Source: Mycobacterium sp. EPa45 (GTDB lineage: Bacteria > Actinomycetota > Actinomycetes > Mycobacteriales > Mycobacteriaceae). From it: DNA of 64,000 nucleotides. The notes under the pieces are model-generated. The model worked only from the letters and a program-made list of their open reading frames with translations. It did not search any database and was not told the DNA's origin. The translations under genes were made by a program, and so were the position numbers. Positions 56,797 through 64,000 of the stretch are shown piece after piece (positions within the stretch are counted from its first letter, which is position 1; each line of letters starts with the position of its first letter). The stretch spans positions 4,278,001 to 4,342,000 of the forward strand of contig NZ_CP011773.1 in NCBI RefSeq assembly GCF_001021385.1. Direction: 5' to 3'.

Positions 56797-59124
56797 CTAC
56801 TCGCGCTGGGCGAGCTCGCGGGCATAGAACTGCGCGGTGGAGAACTCGTGGATGCGGTCCATGTCGGTGAGGATGGTGCGCAACTCGTGCAGGAACGCCC
56901 GCCGGCGCTCGTAGAGATCGGTGCCGGGCGCCAGCAGATTCTGGTCGGCGGCCACCTGCCGAGCGGTCGAGAACAACAGGGCCGACACCGACTCGTTGCT
57001 GCGGACCCGGCCCTGCGCCGCGTACTGCGCGCCCACGCCGAGAGCCAGCTTCGTGAGCTCCTTCTCCTCGATGTCGCTCGGAGCGTCACACAGCACGTCG
57101 GCGACGATCGTGTACGCCTCGATGAATGGCCGCAGCATGGCGTGTGCCATCAACGGCTTCTTGTCACGCAGCAGCTTGTCCACCGCGTCACCGCCGGCAG
57201 CGACCTGAACCTCCCAATCGTCTTGCCACGACATCTCTTCGGCGAGGTGCTCGCGGAAGGCGGCGGAATCGGCGAAGTAGAAGTCGAACTTCAGCAGGTC
57301 GCGTAGCCGCATCGCCTGGTCCCAGAACACCTGAACCCGCTCACCATCGGGCGCCCGACCGGCATGTGCCAACGCCAGTTCGGCGATCGCCGTCTCCAGG
57401 AACGCGTGGATCAACGTGTTGCGGTAGAACGCCGCCTCGTGCTCGTGCTCCGGGGCGATCCGCCACACCGGCTCGTGACCGCCGTCGACCCTGGTCACTG
57501 GATGCCCGTTGGACAGGGCGTCCACGGCAGCCCGGACCCCGTCGGGCGTGCGCAGTCGCAGGGCGCTGTTGGTGACCGGATAATGTTTGCGCTCAAGGTA
57601 ATCCAGCGAATCCTGCAGGGTGTGATGCAGCTGATTGAGCGTCAGCGCCCGGCCTCGGGTGGTGAGCAACAGCGCGGACACCAGGCCGGTGGCGTTGATC
57701 GGAGTCACCCGCAGAATCCGCCAGGCCACCTCGAATGCCATCTTCTGCATGGCAAGGCGTTTGGCGGCTTCGTCCGTGGCGACCGGGCCGCCCGGCTCGC
57801 CGAGGTACTGGCGCATCGACACCGCCTCGGGGAAGCGGACGTAGATCTTTCCGTAGTTGCGCTCGCCTTGCGCCTTGATGAAGTTGTACAGCCACTCCGC
57901 ACTCTCTGGCGTCTTCTCGCCGCCGCGGGCGTAGGCGGCGTACTCGGTGGTCTCGTGCAGCTGATCGAAGCTGATCGACACCGGCTGCAGCAGGATGTCC
58001 TCACTGCGCCCGTCCAAGTACGCGTCGGCCACGTAGGCCAGCAGTCCGAGCTTGGGCGGCAGCATCTTTCCGGTCCGCGACCGGGTGCCCTCGATCGACC
58101 AGCTGAGATTGAAGCGCTTCTCGACGATGTATCCGACGAACTGGCGCAGCACGTACTTGTACAGCGGATCGTCAAGCTTGCGGCGCAAGAAGATGACACC
58201 GGATCGGCGCATCAGGGGGCCCATGAACCCGAACGAAAGATTGATTCCGGCGAACGTATGCGCCGGGGGCAACCGATTCTCCTGCATCGCCACCGGGACG
58301 ATGACACCGTCGAGATAGGACCGGTGCGACCACAGCAGAACCGCCGGGTGGTCCTCCAATCCGCGCCGCATCGACTCGATTTCCATGCTGTCGTAGTCGA
58401 TTCGCGGATCGAAGCCTCGGCTGAAGATCGCCCGGCCGAGGTTGGGGATCAAATCCACCGAGAACCTGCTCCAGCCGGTGGCGAGCTCGTTGAGCATCTC
58501 CTCGGCCTTGGCGGGGTCGGCGTCGGGAACCTGCTGCAATCCCTCCATGAAGCGCGTCGAGGACATCAGCTCGTCGGTGATCAGTTGCGGCGACTTGTAT
58601 TCGGGGCCGAGCAGCCGCAGTTCCATCCGCTCGATCGCCAGCCGGGCGCGGCGCAGCACGAAGCGCGCGAAGTCACGGGGGCTTTCCCCGACAGTGTTCT
58701 CGTTCCACTGCTGACGCAACTCGGACACCTTCGCCGGCTCGCCGGCGACGATGCGCGCGCGAGACGGATCTCGGCGAAGGATCCTGCGCTGCAAGACCTC
58801 TGGGGGGCGATAGGTATCCCGGCCGGAGATCAGGCCGACGATCTTGACCCGGGTGGGCAAGCCGCCCGGTACCCAGAAGACCCGAACCGGAACGACCAGC
58901 CGGTCCTCCCCGCCGCCGAGTTCTTCGACGAGTTGAGCCACCACCCCGGGCGGCGGATCCCCCGCGGGCAGGCGCAGCACCTCGACCTTGGTGTCCGGGT
59001 GCGCCCGTCGCTGCGCGTGAAGCCAGTCGTTGAGCAGCTCGAACTCTGCCTTCGACGACACCGACGCCAGCACCAGCGCGTCGTCGGTGGTGCTGAAGTC
59101 GGCGAGGTGGTCGGTGTGGGTCAT
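56797..59124 (-). CDS. plsB2: Glycerol-3-phosphate acyltransferase PlsB2
   Basis: A 775-residue acyltransferase making lysophosphatidate from glycerol-3-phosphate and an acyl donor, the first step of phospholipid and triacylglycerol synthesis. The catalytic HxxxxD is HRSYLD in [15 protein letters not shown] (block I), and block III-IV is [21 protein letters not shown]. No long membrane helices are seen; it is likely peripheral. The start is the ATG at 59124, which overlaps the plsC stop as ATGA. It is the last gene of the acyltransferase operon. Confidence 0.95.
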   Translation of the reverse strand: MTHTDHLADFSTTDDALVLASVSSKAEFELLNDWLHAQRRAHPDTKVEVLRLPAGDPPPGVVAQLVEELGGGEDRLVVPVRVFWVPGGLPTRVKIVGLISGRDTYRPPEVLQRRILRRDPSRARIVAGEPAKVSELRQQWNENTVGESPRDFARFVLRRARLAIERMELRLLGPEYKSPQLITDELMSSTRFMEGLQQVPDADPAKAEEMLNELATGWSRFSVDLIPNLGRAIFSRGFDPRIDYDSMEIESMRRGLEDHPAVLLWSHRSYLDGVIVPVAMQENRLPPAHTFAGINLSFGFMGPLMRRSGVIFLRRKLDDPLYKYVLRQFVGYIVEKRFNLSWSIEGTRSRTGKMLPPKLGLLAYVADAYLDGRSEDILLQPVSISFDQLHETTEYAAYARGGEKTPESAEWLYNFIKAQGERNYGKIYVRFPEAVSMRQYLGEPGGPVATDEAAKRLAMQKMAFEVAWRILRVTPINATGLVSALLLTTRGRALTLNQLHHTLQDSLDYLERKHYPVTNSALRLRTPDGVRAAVDALSNGHPVTRVDGGHEPVWRIAPEHEHEAAFYRNTLIHAFLETAIAELALAHAGRAPDGERVQVFWDQAMRLRDLLKFDFYFADSAAFREHLAEEMSWQDDWEVQVAAGGDAVDKLLRDKKPLMAHAMLRPFIEAYTIVADVLCDAPSDIEEKELTKLALGVGAQYAAQGRVRSNESVSALLFSTARQVAADQNLLAPGTDLYERRRAFLHELRTILTDMDRIHEFSTAQFYARELAQRE

Positions 59125-60722
59125 CGGCGGCCCTTGGCGCTCGGCGACTTGGTGGCCGTCTTCTTGGCCGGTGTCTTCTTGGCCGGTGTCTTCTTGGCGG
59201 CGGCCTTCTTGGCCGGCGCTTTCTTCGCGGCCTTCTTCGCAGGCGCCTTCTTGTAGATCTCGGGCACCGGCAGCTTGTCCGTCGGCCAGTTCTTCAGGGT
59301 GTCCAGATATAGCTGACGAACCTCCTCGATCCGCTCGGGAAGGTCCTCGAGCGTCCAGTCCTCGACCGAAAGAGGCGGGTAGACAACGATGTCCACTTCA
59401 CCAGGATTCATGGTGGAGGAATCGCGGGAGGCGATCACCTCGGCGTTGCGGATCACGATCGGCACCAACGGGACTCCGGCGGCCATGGCCAGCCGGAAGG
59501 GTCCCTTTTTGAAGGGGCCGACGGTCCGGGTGTCCAGCCGGGTGCCCTCCGGGGCGATCATGATCGACAGGCCTTTGGCTACCAGGTTCTCGACCTCGTG
59601 CATGGTCTCCAGCGCCGCCTTGGGGTCGTCCCGGTCGATGAAGACGGTGTCGACGAGCTTGCCCAGTGTGCCGACGACGGGGTCGTCCTTCAATTCCTTC
59701 TTGCCGACGCCGGTCCAGTTGTCCCGCAGCAGCGACGCCGTGATGACGGGGTCGGCATTGTTTCGATGATTGAAGATGAACACCGCCGGCCGCTGCTTGC
59801 GGAGATTCTCTTCACCAAGGACGTTGAGCCGCACGCCATTTACCGCCAGCAGCAAGTTCGGAAATGCGGTGGTGAAGAAGTTGAGACCACGGCGTCGGCT
59901 GCGGGTCAGCGCCCCCCACCAGATCGCGCCGGTGGCCGCGGGCACCAGCGCACCGACACCGAGCAGTGTTCGCACCTGACCCATCAGGCCACCGCCGCCG
60001 CGGCTGGAAAACCGCAGGATCGGCCAGCCGCGCCGACGAGCGACCGCGGCCATCTTGCCCTCGGGGTTGGTCGGGCGCGGGTTGCCGACCAGATACATCA
60101 GCGCGACGTCCTCGTCGCCGTCGGCGTAGAAATACGAGTGCTTGAGGTCAATGTCGTTGTCGGCGGCGAACTTCTGCACCGCGTTGGCCTTACCGGGCCC
60201 CCAGAGGATCGGCCGCACCACGTCGCCGGTCAGCACATCGTTTTCGTCGACCTCGAATCGGTTGGTCAATGTGTTCTCGATGCCGAGGAAGCGGGCCACC
60301 GGCTCGACCTGAAGGGTCAGCGCCGAGGAGCTAAGCACCACGGTGTGCCCGCGTTCCATGTGCGCGTGCACCAACTCGCGCATCTCGGGATAGATCCGCT
60401 TCTCGATCTGCTGCACGAACATCCGGTCGCCGATCTCGTGCAGATCGCTCAACGCCCGACCGCGCAGGGCCTGCGAGGCCTTGGTGATCAGTTCCTCGAA
60501 TTCCAGCCGGCCGAGCTGGTGGTTGAGGCCCGCGGCGATCATCGAGATCAGCTCACCGATGCCCATGTCACGGCTGCGGAAGCGTTCCCGAGTCAGGATG
60601 ACGGCGGTGAACCCGGCGACGAGCGTGCCGTCCAGATCGAAGAACGCCCCGATCTTGGGGCCCTCCGGGCTGGCCATCACCTCGGCCACCGAACCGGGCA
60701 GGCGCATCTCCGTGTCGCTCAT
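59121..60722 (-). CDS. plsC: HAD phosphatase-lysophosphatidate acyltransferase fusion (PlsC)
   Basis: A 533-residue bifunctional protein. Residues about 20-240 are a HAD-type phosphatase with the catalytic DLDGT ([17 protein letters not shown]) and [19 protein letters not shown] hydrophobic linker ([20 protein letters not shown]) precedes the acyltransferase domain with HxxxxD (FNHRNNADP) and the EGTR motif ([13 protein letters not shown]). The C-terminal 40 residues are low-complexity Lys/Ala/Pro repeats ([15 protein letters not shown]), like histone tails. It likely makes phosphatidate and may also dephosphorylate an intermediate. The ATG at 60722 shares one base with the upstream stop. Confidence 0.94.
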   Translation of the reverse strand: MSDTEMRLPGSVAEVMASPEGPKIGAFFDLDGTLVAGFTAVILTRERFRSRDMGIGELISMIAAGLNHQLGRLEFEELITKASQALRGRALSDLHEIGDRMFVQQIEKRIYPEMRELVHAHMERGHTVVLSSSALTLQVEPVARFLGIENTLTNRFEVDENDVLTGDVVRPILWGPGKANAVQKFAADNDIDLKHSYFYADGDEDVALMYLVGNPRPTNPEGKMAAVARRRGWPILRFSSRGGGGLMGQVRTLLGVGALVPAATGAIWWGALTRSRRRGLNFFTTAFPNLLLAVNGVRLNVLGEENLRKQRPAVFIFNHRNNADPVITASLLRDNWTGVGKKELKDDPVVGTLGKLVDTVFIDRDDPKAALETMHEVENLVAKGLSIMIAPEGTRLDTRTVGPFKKGPFRLAMAAGVPLVPIVIRNAEVIASRDSSTMNPGEVDIVVYPPLSVEDWTLEDLPERIEEVRQLYLDTLKNWPTDKLPVPEIYKKAPAKKAAKKAPAKKAAAKKTPAKKTPAKKTATKSPSAKGRR

Positions 60723-62206
60723 CAGTAGGCCACCGATCCATTCGGGCTGGGTTGGGCGGAGTCGTTTTTCGCGTCGGGAAACGATGCCGGCACCACCCGC
60801 GGCGGTGGGTCACCGGCCAGCGCGAGGACCTCGTCGAAACCCTCCCGCAGGCATTGCGCGAACAGGTCCTCGTCGGTGATCGACGCGCGGTCGTAGCGGG
60901 CGGTGACCGTCGCGAAGCCGCCGCGCGATACCAGCACGACCATCATGGCGACCCCGGGCAGCGGCCCAATACCGTACTGCCGCAGCACTTTCGCGCCCGC
61001 GATGTAGGTGTCACCGGCGTAGACGGGAACATTGCTGGCCTGGACGTCCGAGCCGATCACGGCCCCGCTCATCGCCTCGAGGACGGCATCGGGCAGCAGC
61101 CCGACCACCGGTGCGATGGCGCCCATCAAGTCGATGGCCGCCTCCTCGCGCCGGGAGGTCATCTGCTTCCGTATCTTCTGGATTCGCAGAGCCGGGTCGA
61201 CGACGGCGATCGGCGCGGCCAGGTTGACCCCGGCGAAGCGGTTGCCGCCGGCCGGGTCGGCCTCGGCCCGCAGACTCACCGGCACCGCCATCGGCAGGCT
61301 GTTGACCGGCACGCCCAACGCCTCGTGGTAGCGCCGCAGCGCCCCGCACAAACCAGCCAGGTAAGCGTCGTTGATGGAGCCACTCGCGGCGTGTGCGGCG
61401 GACCGCAAGTCGGACAGCCGCATCTCGATCGCCTCACTGCGCGACGACAGGCTGCGCCGCCGCAGCAGCGGCGACGGTTCGGCGGCGCGGGCCACCACCC
61501 GACGCCCGGAGCGGGCGTAGTCGACGACGTCCCACACGGCCGTCCCGGGATTGCGCACGACGCGACCGACCACACCCAACCCCCCGGTGACGGCGCCGAG
61601 CAGACCGCCGACGATGGCGCTGGGCAGATGGTTGATCCCTTCGCGCATCAGGTCGTTGGGCGTGAGGTCCTGCGGCACCGGCAGTGGCGGCGCGGGCCGC
61701 GGTGCCGGTTCACGTTCGAGGTCGTAGATCTCGGCGAACATCGCGGTGGCGCCGACTCCGTCGGTGACCGCGTGACTGAGATGCAGCAAGGTGGCGGCCT
61801 TACCGCCTTCGAGCCCTTCGACCAGGGTGGCCGTCCACAGCGGCCGGGAGATGTCCAGCGGCGACTGCAGGCTCACCTCGGCGAGGTCGAGTACCTCACG
61901 CAGTGTGCCTGGCTCGGGAACCCGTATCCGGCGGACATGGAAGTCGAGGTTGAAATCGGGGTCCACCACCCAGCGCGGCGCCGCCGTGGGCAGCGTCGGC
62001 ACCACGACCCGTTGGCGCAGCCGAAGCACTTTCCGGGAGGCGTTCTCGAAGGCGGTCCGGAACCGGTTCCAATCCGGCGTGCTGTCGAGAATTTCCAGGG
62101 CCATGATCCCCGACCGCGTCCGCGGGTTGGCCTCACCGCGGTGCAGCAGCATGTCGAGGGGGCCGAGTTCGTCCGGCAGACCATTCACATCGACTGGTCC
62201 GCTCAT
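60722..62206 (-). CDS. Wax ester synthase/diacylglycerol acyltransferase
   Basis: A 494-residue WS/DGAT family acyltransferase (triacylglycerol synthase). The motif LHLSHAVTDGVGA has the second His and Asp of HHxxxDG; the first His position is Ser here. PLWTATLVEGLEGGKAA, GLCGALRRYHEALG and SNVPVYAGDTYIAGAKV are other family marks. It should join an acyl-CoA to a diacylglycerol or alcohol. The ATG at 62206 opens SGPVDVNGLPDELGPLDMLLHRGEA, typical of the family. It is the first gene of the operon with plsC and plsB2, matching Rv2484c. Confidence 0.92.
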   Translation of the reverse strand: MSGPVDVNGLPDELGPLDMLLHRGEANPRTRSGIMALEILDSTPDWNRFRTAFENASRKVLRLRQRVVVPTLPTAAPRWVVDPDFNLDFHVRRIRVPEPGTLREVLDLAEVSLQSPLDISRPLWTATLVEGLEGGKAATLLHLSHAVTDGVGATAMFAEIYDLEREPAPRPAPPLPVPQDLTPNDLMREGINHLPSAIVGGLLGAVTGGLGVVGRVVRNPGTAVWDVVDYARSGRRVVARAAEPSPLLRRRSLSSRSEAIEMRLSDLRSAAHAASGSINDAYLAGLCGALRRYHEALGVPVNSLPMAVPVSLRAEADPAGGNRFAGVNLAAPIAVVDPALRIQKIRKQMTSRREEAAIDLMGAIAPVVGLLPDAVLEAMSGAVIGSDVQASNVPVYAGDTYIAGAKVLRQYGIGPLPGVAMMVVLVSRGGFATVTARYDRASITDEDLFAQCLREGFDEVLALAGDPPPRVVPASFPDAKNDSAQPSPNGSVAY

Positions 62207-62320
62207 GGATCCCTCCTCATCGACACCGGCACCCTAGGCGTCCGCCAGTCGGCGAACGCCCCCAACCACGCTAGCCGGAGCGCGAGGGTGGCGGGTCTCG
62301 ATTGTGAGTCGGTTACGACT

Positions 62321-62581
62321 TCACGCCAAGCAGAGCGGTGGCAGCAGAAGGAGGACCGGCCACAGCAGTGCGGCCAGCCCGTACGCACCAACCTCGGCAC
62401 CGGCCGGAAGGACCCGATTGAGTTGACCTTCGAGCTGCTGCACCGCTTCGACATGGAAGAAGCCCCAGACGAGTCCGATCACCAAGTACGGAATCGCCAG
62501 CCACATCAGAATCTCGATGACGGCTTCGATGGTCACTTCGTAGTTGAGCACGGTGCGCAACTTGGTCATCAGCTCGTTCAC
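62321..62581 (-). CDS. Small two-helix membrane protein, paralogue A
   Basis: An 86-residue membrane protein. The GTG at 62581 (NELMTKLRTVLNYEVTIEAVIE) has GGGGAGGGG upstream; the open frame extends 12 codons further without sense. Helices are ILMWLAIPYLVIGLVWGFF (about 25-43) and AALLWPVLLLLPPLCLA (about 70-86). It is clearly similar to the divergently transcribed gene at 62680 (TK-RxVLNY, IPYLxxGLVW, WPVLL). The function is unknown. Confidence 0.72.
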   Translation of the reverse strand: MNELMTKLRTVLNYEVTIEAVIEILMWLAIPYLVIGLVWGFFHVEAVQQLEGQLNRVLPAGAEVGAYGLAALLWPVLLLLPPLCLA

Positions 62582-62679
62582 AGGCCCCTCCCCAAATCTG
62601 AAAACACAGTTTCTCACAAATGCTTCTCGTGGGCGGCCGTACTCATTAGCATTGTGCTCACTCGGGGCGGGAGGACCTC

Positions 62680-62904
62680 ATGTTGACGAAAATTCGCTCG
62701 GTTCTGAACTACAAGCTGACCATCGCCGAACTCATCGGCATCAACCTGTTGATCGGGATCCCTTATCTCGCTGTGGGTCTGGTGTGGTCGTCTACTCACA
62801 CCGATCACCTGCATGCCCTGCGGGGAGCCGACCTTGTAGTGTCGTTTCTGGGGTCCATCGTGTCGTGGCCGGTGCTGTTGTTCGCCAATGTCTGCATGAC
62901 GTGA
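62680..62904 (+). CDS. Small two-helix membrane protein, paralogue B
   Basis: A 74-residue membrane protein (LTKIRSVLNYKLTIAELIGINLL) with helices at about 20-36 (INLLIGIPYLAVGLVW) and 52-72 (VVSFLGSIVSWPVLLFANV). It shares VLNYxxTI, IPYLxxGLVW and WPVLL with the divergent gene at 62321. GGGAGGA precedes the ATG at 62680. Its stop overlaps the next gene's GTG by 4 bp. Confidence 0.75.
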   Translation: MLTKIRSVLNYKLTIAELIGINLLIGIPYLAVGLVWSSTHTDHLHALRGADLVVSFLGSIVSWPVLLFANVCMT

Positions 62905-63203
62905 CCGTTCGGCAGATCATCGCGGCCGTCGTCGCCATCGTGCTGCTGACGGTCGGCCTGCTCGCTCTGCGATGGCCGGTGTATCTCCCCGATTTCGATC
63001 CGTGGGGCGTACAGGTCAAGTGCGGCAGCGGTTTTAGCGCCGACCTGGTTCAGGCAGCGTTTGCAGGTCGGGCTGACGAGTGTCAGCACGCTCTGTCGGT
63101 GCGGCGGATGTGGGCAATTCCCGTCGCGGCACTCGGCTGGCTGATCGTCATCGCCTTGGTGGTGCCGTTGCTCAGGCCACAGGACGCCAATTCTCCGGCC
63201 TGA
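62901..63203 (+). CDS. Small membrane protein coupled to paralogue B
   Basis: A 100-residue protein. The GTG at 62901 shares GTGA with the upstream stop. Helix one is IIAAVVAIVLLTVGLLALRW (about 5-24); helix two is MWAIPVAALGWLIVIALVVPLL (about 70-91). Between them is an extracytoplasmic loop of about 40 residues with two Cys (VKCGSG, DECQHAL), likely a disulfide. The function is unknown; coupling suggests it works with paralogue B. Confidence 0.72.
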   Translation: MTVRQIIAAVVAIVLLTVGLLALRWPVYLPDFDPWGVQVKCGSGFSADLVQAAFAGRADECQHALSVRRMWAIPVAALGWLIVIALVVPLLRPQDANSPA

Positions 63204-63226
63204 TACCGCCCCGCGTAACCTCAGCG

Positions 63227-63245
63227 TTATCTTATTTTTATCTTA
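63227..63245 (+). promoter_or_regulatory. AT-rich tandem repeat, possible response-regulator site
   Basis: TTATCTTA occurs at 63227-63234 and again at 63238-63245, an exact 11-bp period, followed by a 7/8 match (TTTTCTTA at 63247-63254). In this high-G+C genome the stretch is strikingly AT-rich. Direct repeats of about 7 bp with an 11-bp period are the usual sites of OmpR/PhoB-family response regulators. It ends about 45 bp before the short-chain dehydrogenase start. Confidence 0.45.
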
Positions 63246-63299
63246 ATTTTCTTAGAGTTCGTGTACGGTGGGGACTGCCGCAAACGGAAGGAGCCCGCC

Positions 63300-63974
63300 A
63301 TGCAGCAGCCCGCTCGCGTCGTGTTGATCACCGGAGCATCGCGAGGGATCGGCGCCGAAGTCGCCCGTCAGCTCGCCGCGCCCGAAACTCACGTCATCGT
63401 GAACTACCGGGAGAAAGCCGACCGCGCGGACGAGGTCGTCGACGCCATCCGAAGCGCCGGCGGGAACGCTTCCACCCTGGCCGCCGACATCTCCGACGAG
63501 GCAGGTGCCGCGGCGATGATGGGCTACATCGCCAGCCGGTTCGGAAAGCTGGATGCGTTGATCCTCAACGCGTCGGGAGGACTCGACTTCGGCGCGGACC
63601 CGGGTTATGCGATGCGGCTCAACCGCGATGCTCAGCGCCGGCTGGCGCTGCTGGCCATGCCGCTGATGCCGACCGGCTCGCGGATCGTGTTTGTCACCAG
63701 CCACCAGGCCCACTTCTATCCGAACAAGGCGGTGCCGAAGGGCTACGCGCGCGTCGCCGCGAGCATGCGGGCCGGCGAAACCGCCCTCTACGCAATGCGT
63801 TCTGCGCTCGACCACGCGGGCATTCACCTCACGGTGGTCTCCGGCGACGGGACCATGGGTGCGCTGCCGACGGTCGAGGAGTTTGCGACCGCGATCGTCA
63901 ACGCCGCGGTCACGCCGAGCCCGTCGACCATCGTCTACATCGGCGGCGCCGACTATCTGATGACGGTGGCCTGA
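63300..63974 (+). CDS. Short-chain dehydrogenase-like protein
   Basis: A 224-residue Rossmann-fold protein of the SDR superfamily. The cofactor motif TGASRGIG is at 11-18, followed by AADISDE (about 61-67) and LILNASGG (the NNAG-like strand). The catalytic Tyr-x3-Lys is not present in usual form: Tyr149 is followed by Ala at +4, and Arg157 occupies the place where similar actinobacterial proteins carry Lys at +8. The catalytic Ser may be Ser134 (FVTSHQ). AAGGAG precedes the ATG at 63300. Substrate unknown. Confidence 0.85.
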   Translation: MQQPARVVLITGASRGIGAEVARQLAAPETHVIVNYREKADRADEVVDAIRSAGGNASTLAADISDEAGAAAMMGYIASRFGKLDALILNASGGLDFGADPGYAMRLNRDAQRRLALLAMPLMPTGSRIVFVTSHQAHFYPNKAVPKGYARVAASMRAGETALYAMRSALDHAGIHLTVVSGDGTMGALPTVEEFATAIVNAAVTPSPSTIVYIGGADYLMTVA

Positions 63975-64000
63975 TTTCAGCTCGCTGAGCCGACGGCGAT

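Overview
The window is high-G+C DNA from a mycobacterium, most probably a fast-growing Mycolicibacterium-type species. From about 13.3 kb onward it follows gene for gene the M. tuberculosis order Rv2457c to Rv2484c: clpX, clpP2, clpP1, tig, tRNA-Pro, tRNA-Gly, lipP, nei2, rpiB, the Rv2466c-type thioredoxin-fold protein, pepN, an HNH protein, ctaJ, glbO, aglA, the NAD-dependent glutamate dehydrogenase, ettA, ssbB, plsB2, plsC and a WS/DGAT acyltransferase. The synteny statements rest on recalled knowledge of that genome; no database was searched.

Region 1 (1-13.3 kb) is accessory metabolism. It starts with a methylmalonate-semialdehyde dehydrogenase gene destroyed by three lesions, followed by a dienelactone hydrolase-family gene, a dihydrofolate reductase-like gene, a type III glutamine synthetase and a secreted low-complexity protein. 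A LysR regulator faces an fdhF-fdhD pair across a perfect T-N11-A palindrome. A cobalt-type nitrile hydratase operon (beta, alpha, activator, then an NmrA-like dehydrogenase) has every junction overlapping.

Region 2 (13.3-18.2 kb) is core proteostasis (clpX, clpP2-clpP1, tig) and two tRNA genes. A strong hairpin separates tig from clpP1.

Region 3 (18.2-30.2 kb) lies between tRNA-Gly and lipP and has no counterpart at this place in the M. tuberculosis order as I recall it. It is dominated by exported or membrane proteins: two small secreted proteins, a PGRS-type glycine-rich protein that carries a signal peptide in place of a PE domain, a membrane alpha/beta-hydrolase whose nucleophile is replaced by Gly, a flavin amine oxidase, a three-gene operon (sedolisin lipoprotein, polytopic membrane protein with a zinc ribbon at each end, membrane-anchored protein), and a Tat-exported purple acid phosphatase.

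Region 4 (30.3-45.7 kb) mixes conserved genes (lipP, nei2, rpiB, pepN, ctaJ, glbO, aglA) with insertions: a glycine-rich membrane protein, a CPA1-type antiporter, and a translationally coupled cassette of NCS1 permease, fungal-type cytosine deaminase and Fe(II) oxygenase. A SigH-like promoter precedes the Rv2466c-type gene.

Region 5 (45.7-64 kb) carries a DUF1345-type membrane protein, a thioesterase, the 1606-residue glutamate dehydrogenase, ettA, ssbB, a CopD-CtaG fusion, and the overlapping acyltransferase operon (WS/DGAT, HAD-plsC, plsB2). It ends with a divergent pair of paralogous mini-membrane proteins and a short-chain dehydrogenase-like gene preceded by an AT-rich tandem repeat.

I saw no insertion sequence, prophage, CRISPR array or replication origin. 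The candidates best worth pursuing as undescribed systems are the permease-deaminase-oxygenase cassette, the sedolisin/zinc-ribbon operon, and the signal-peptide-bearing PGRS protein with its secreted neighbours.
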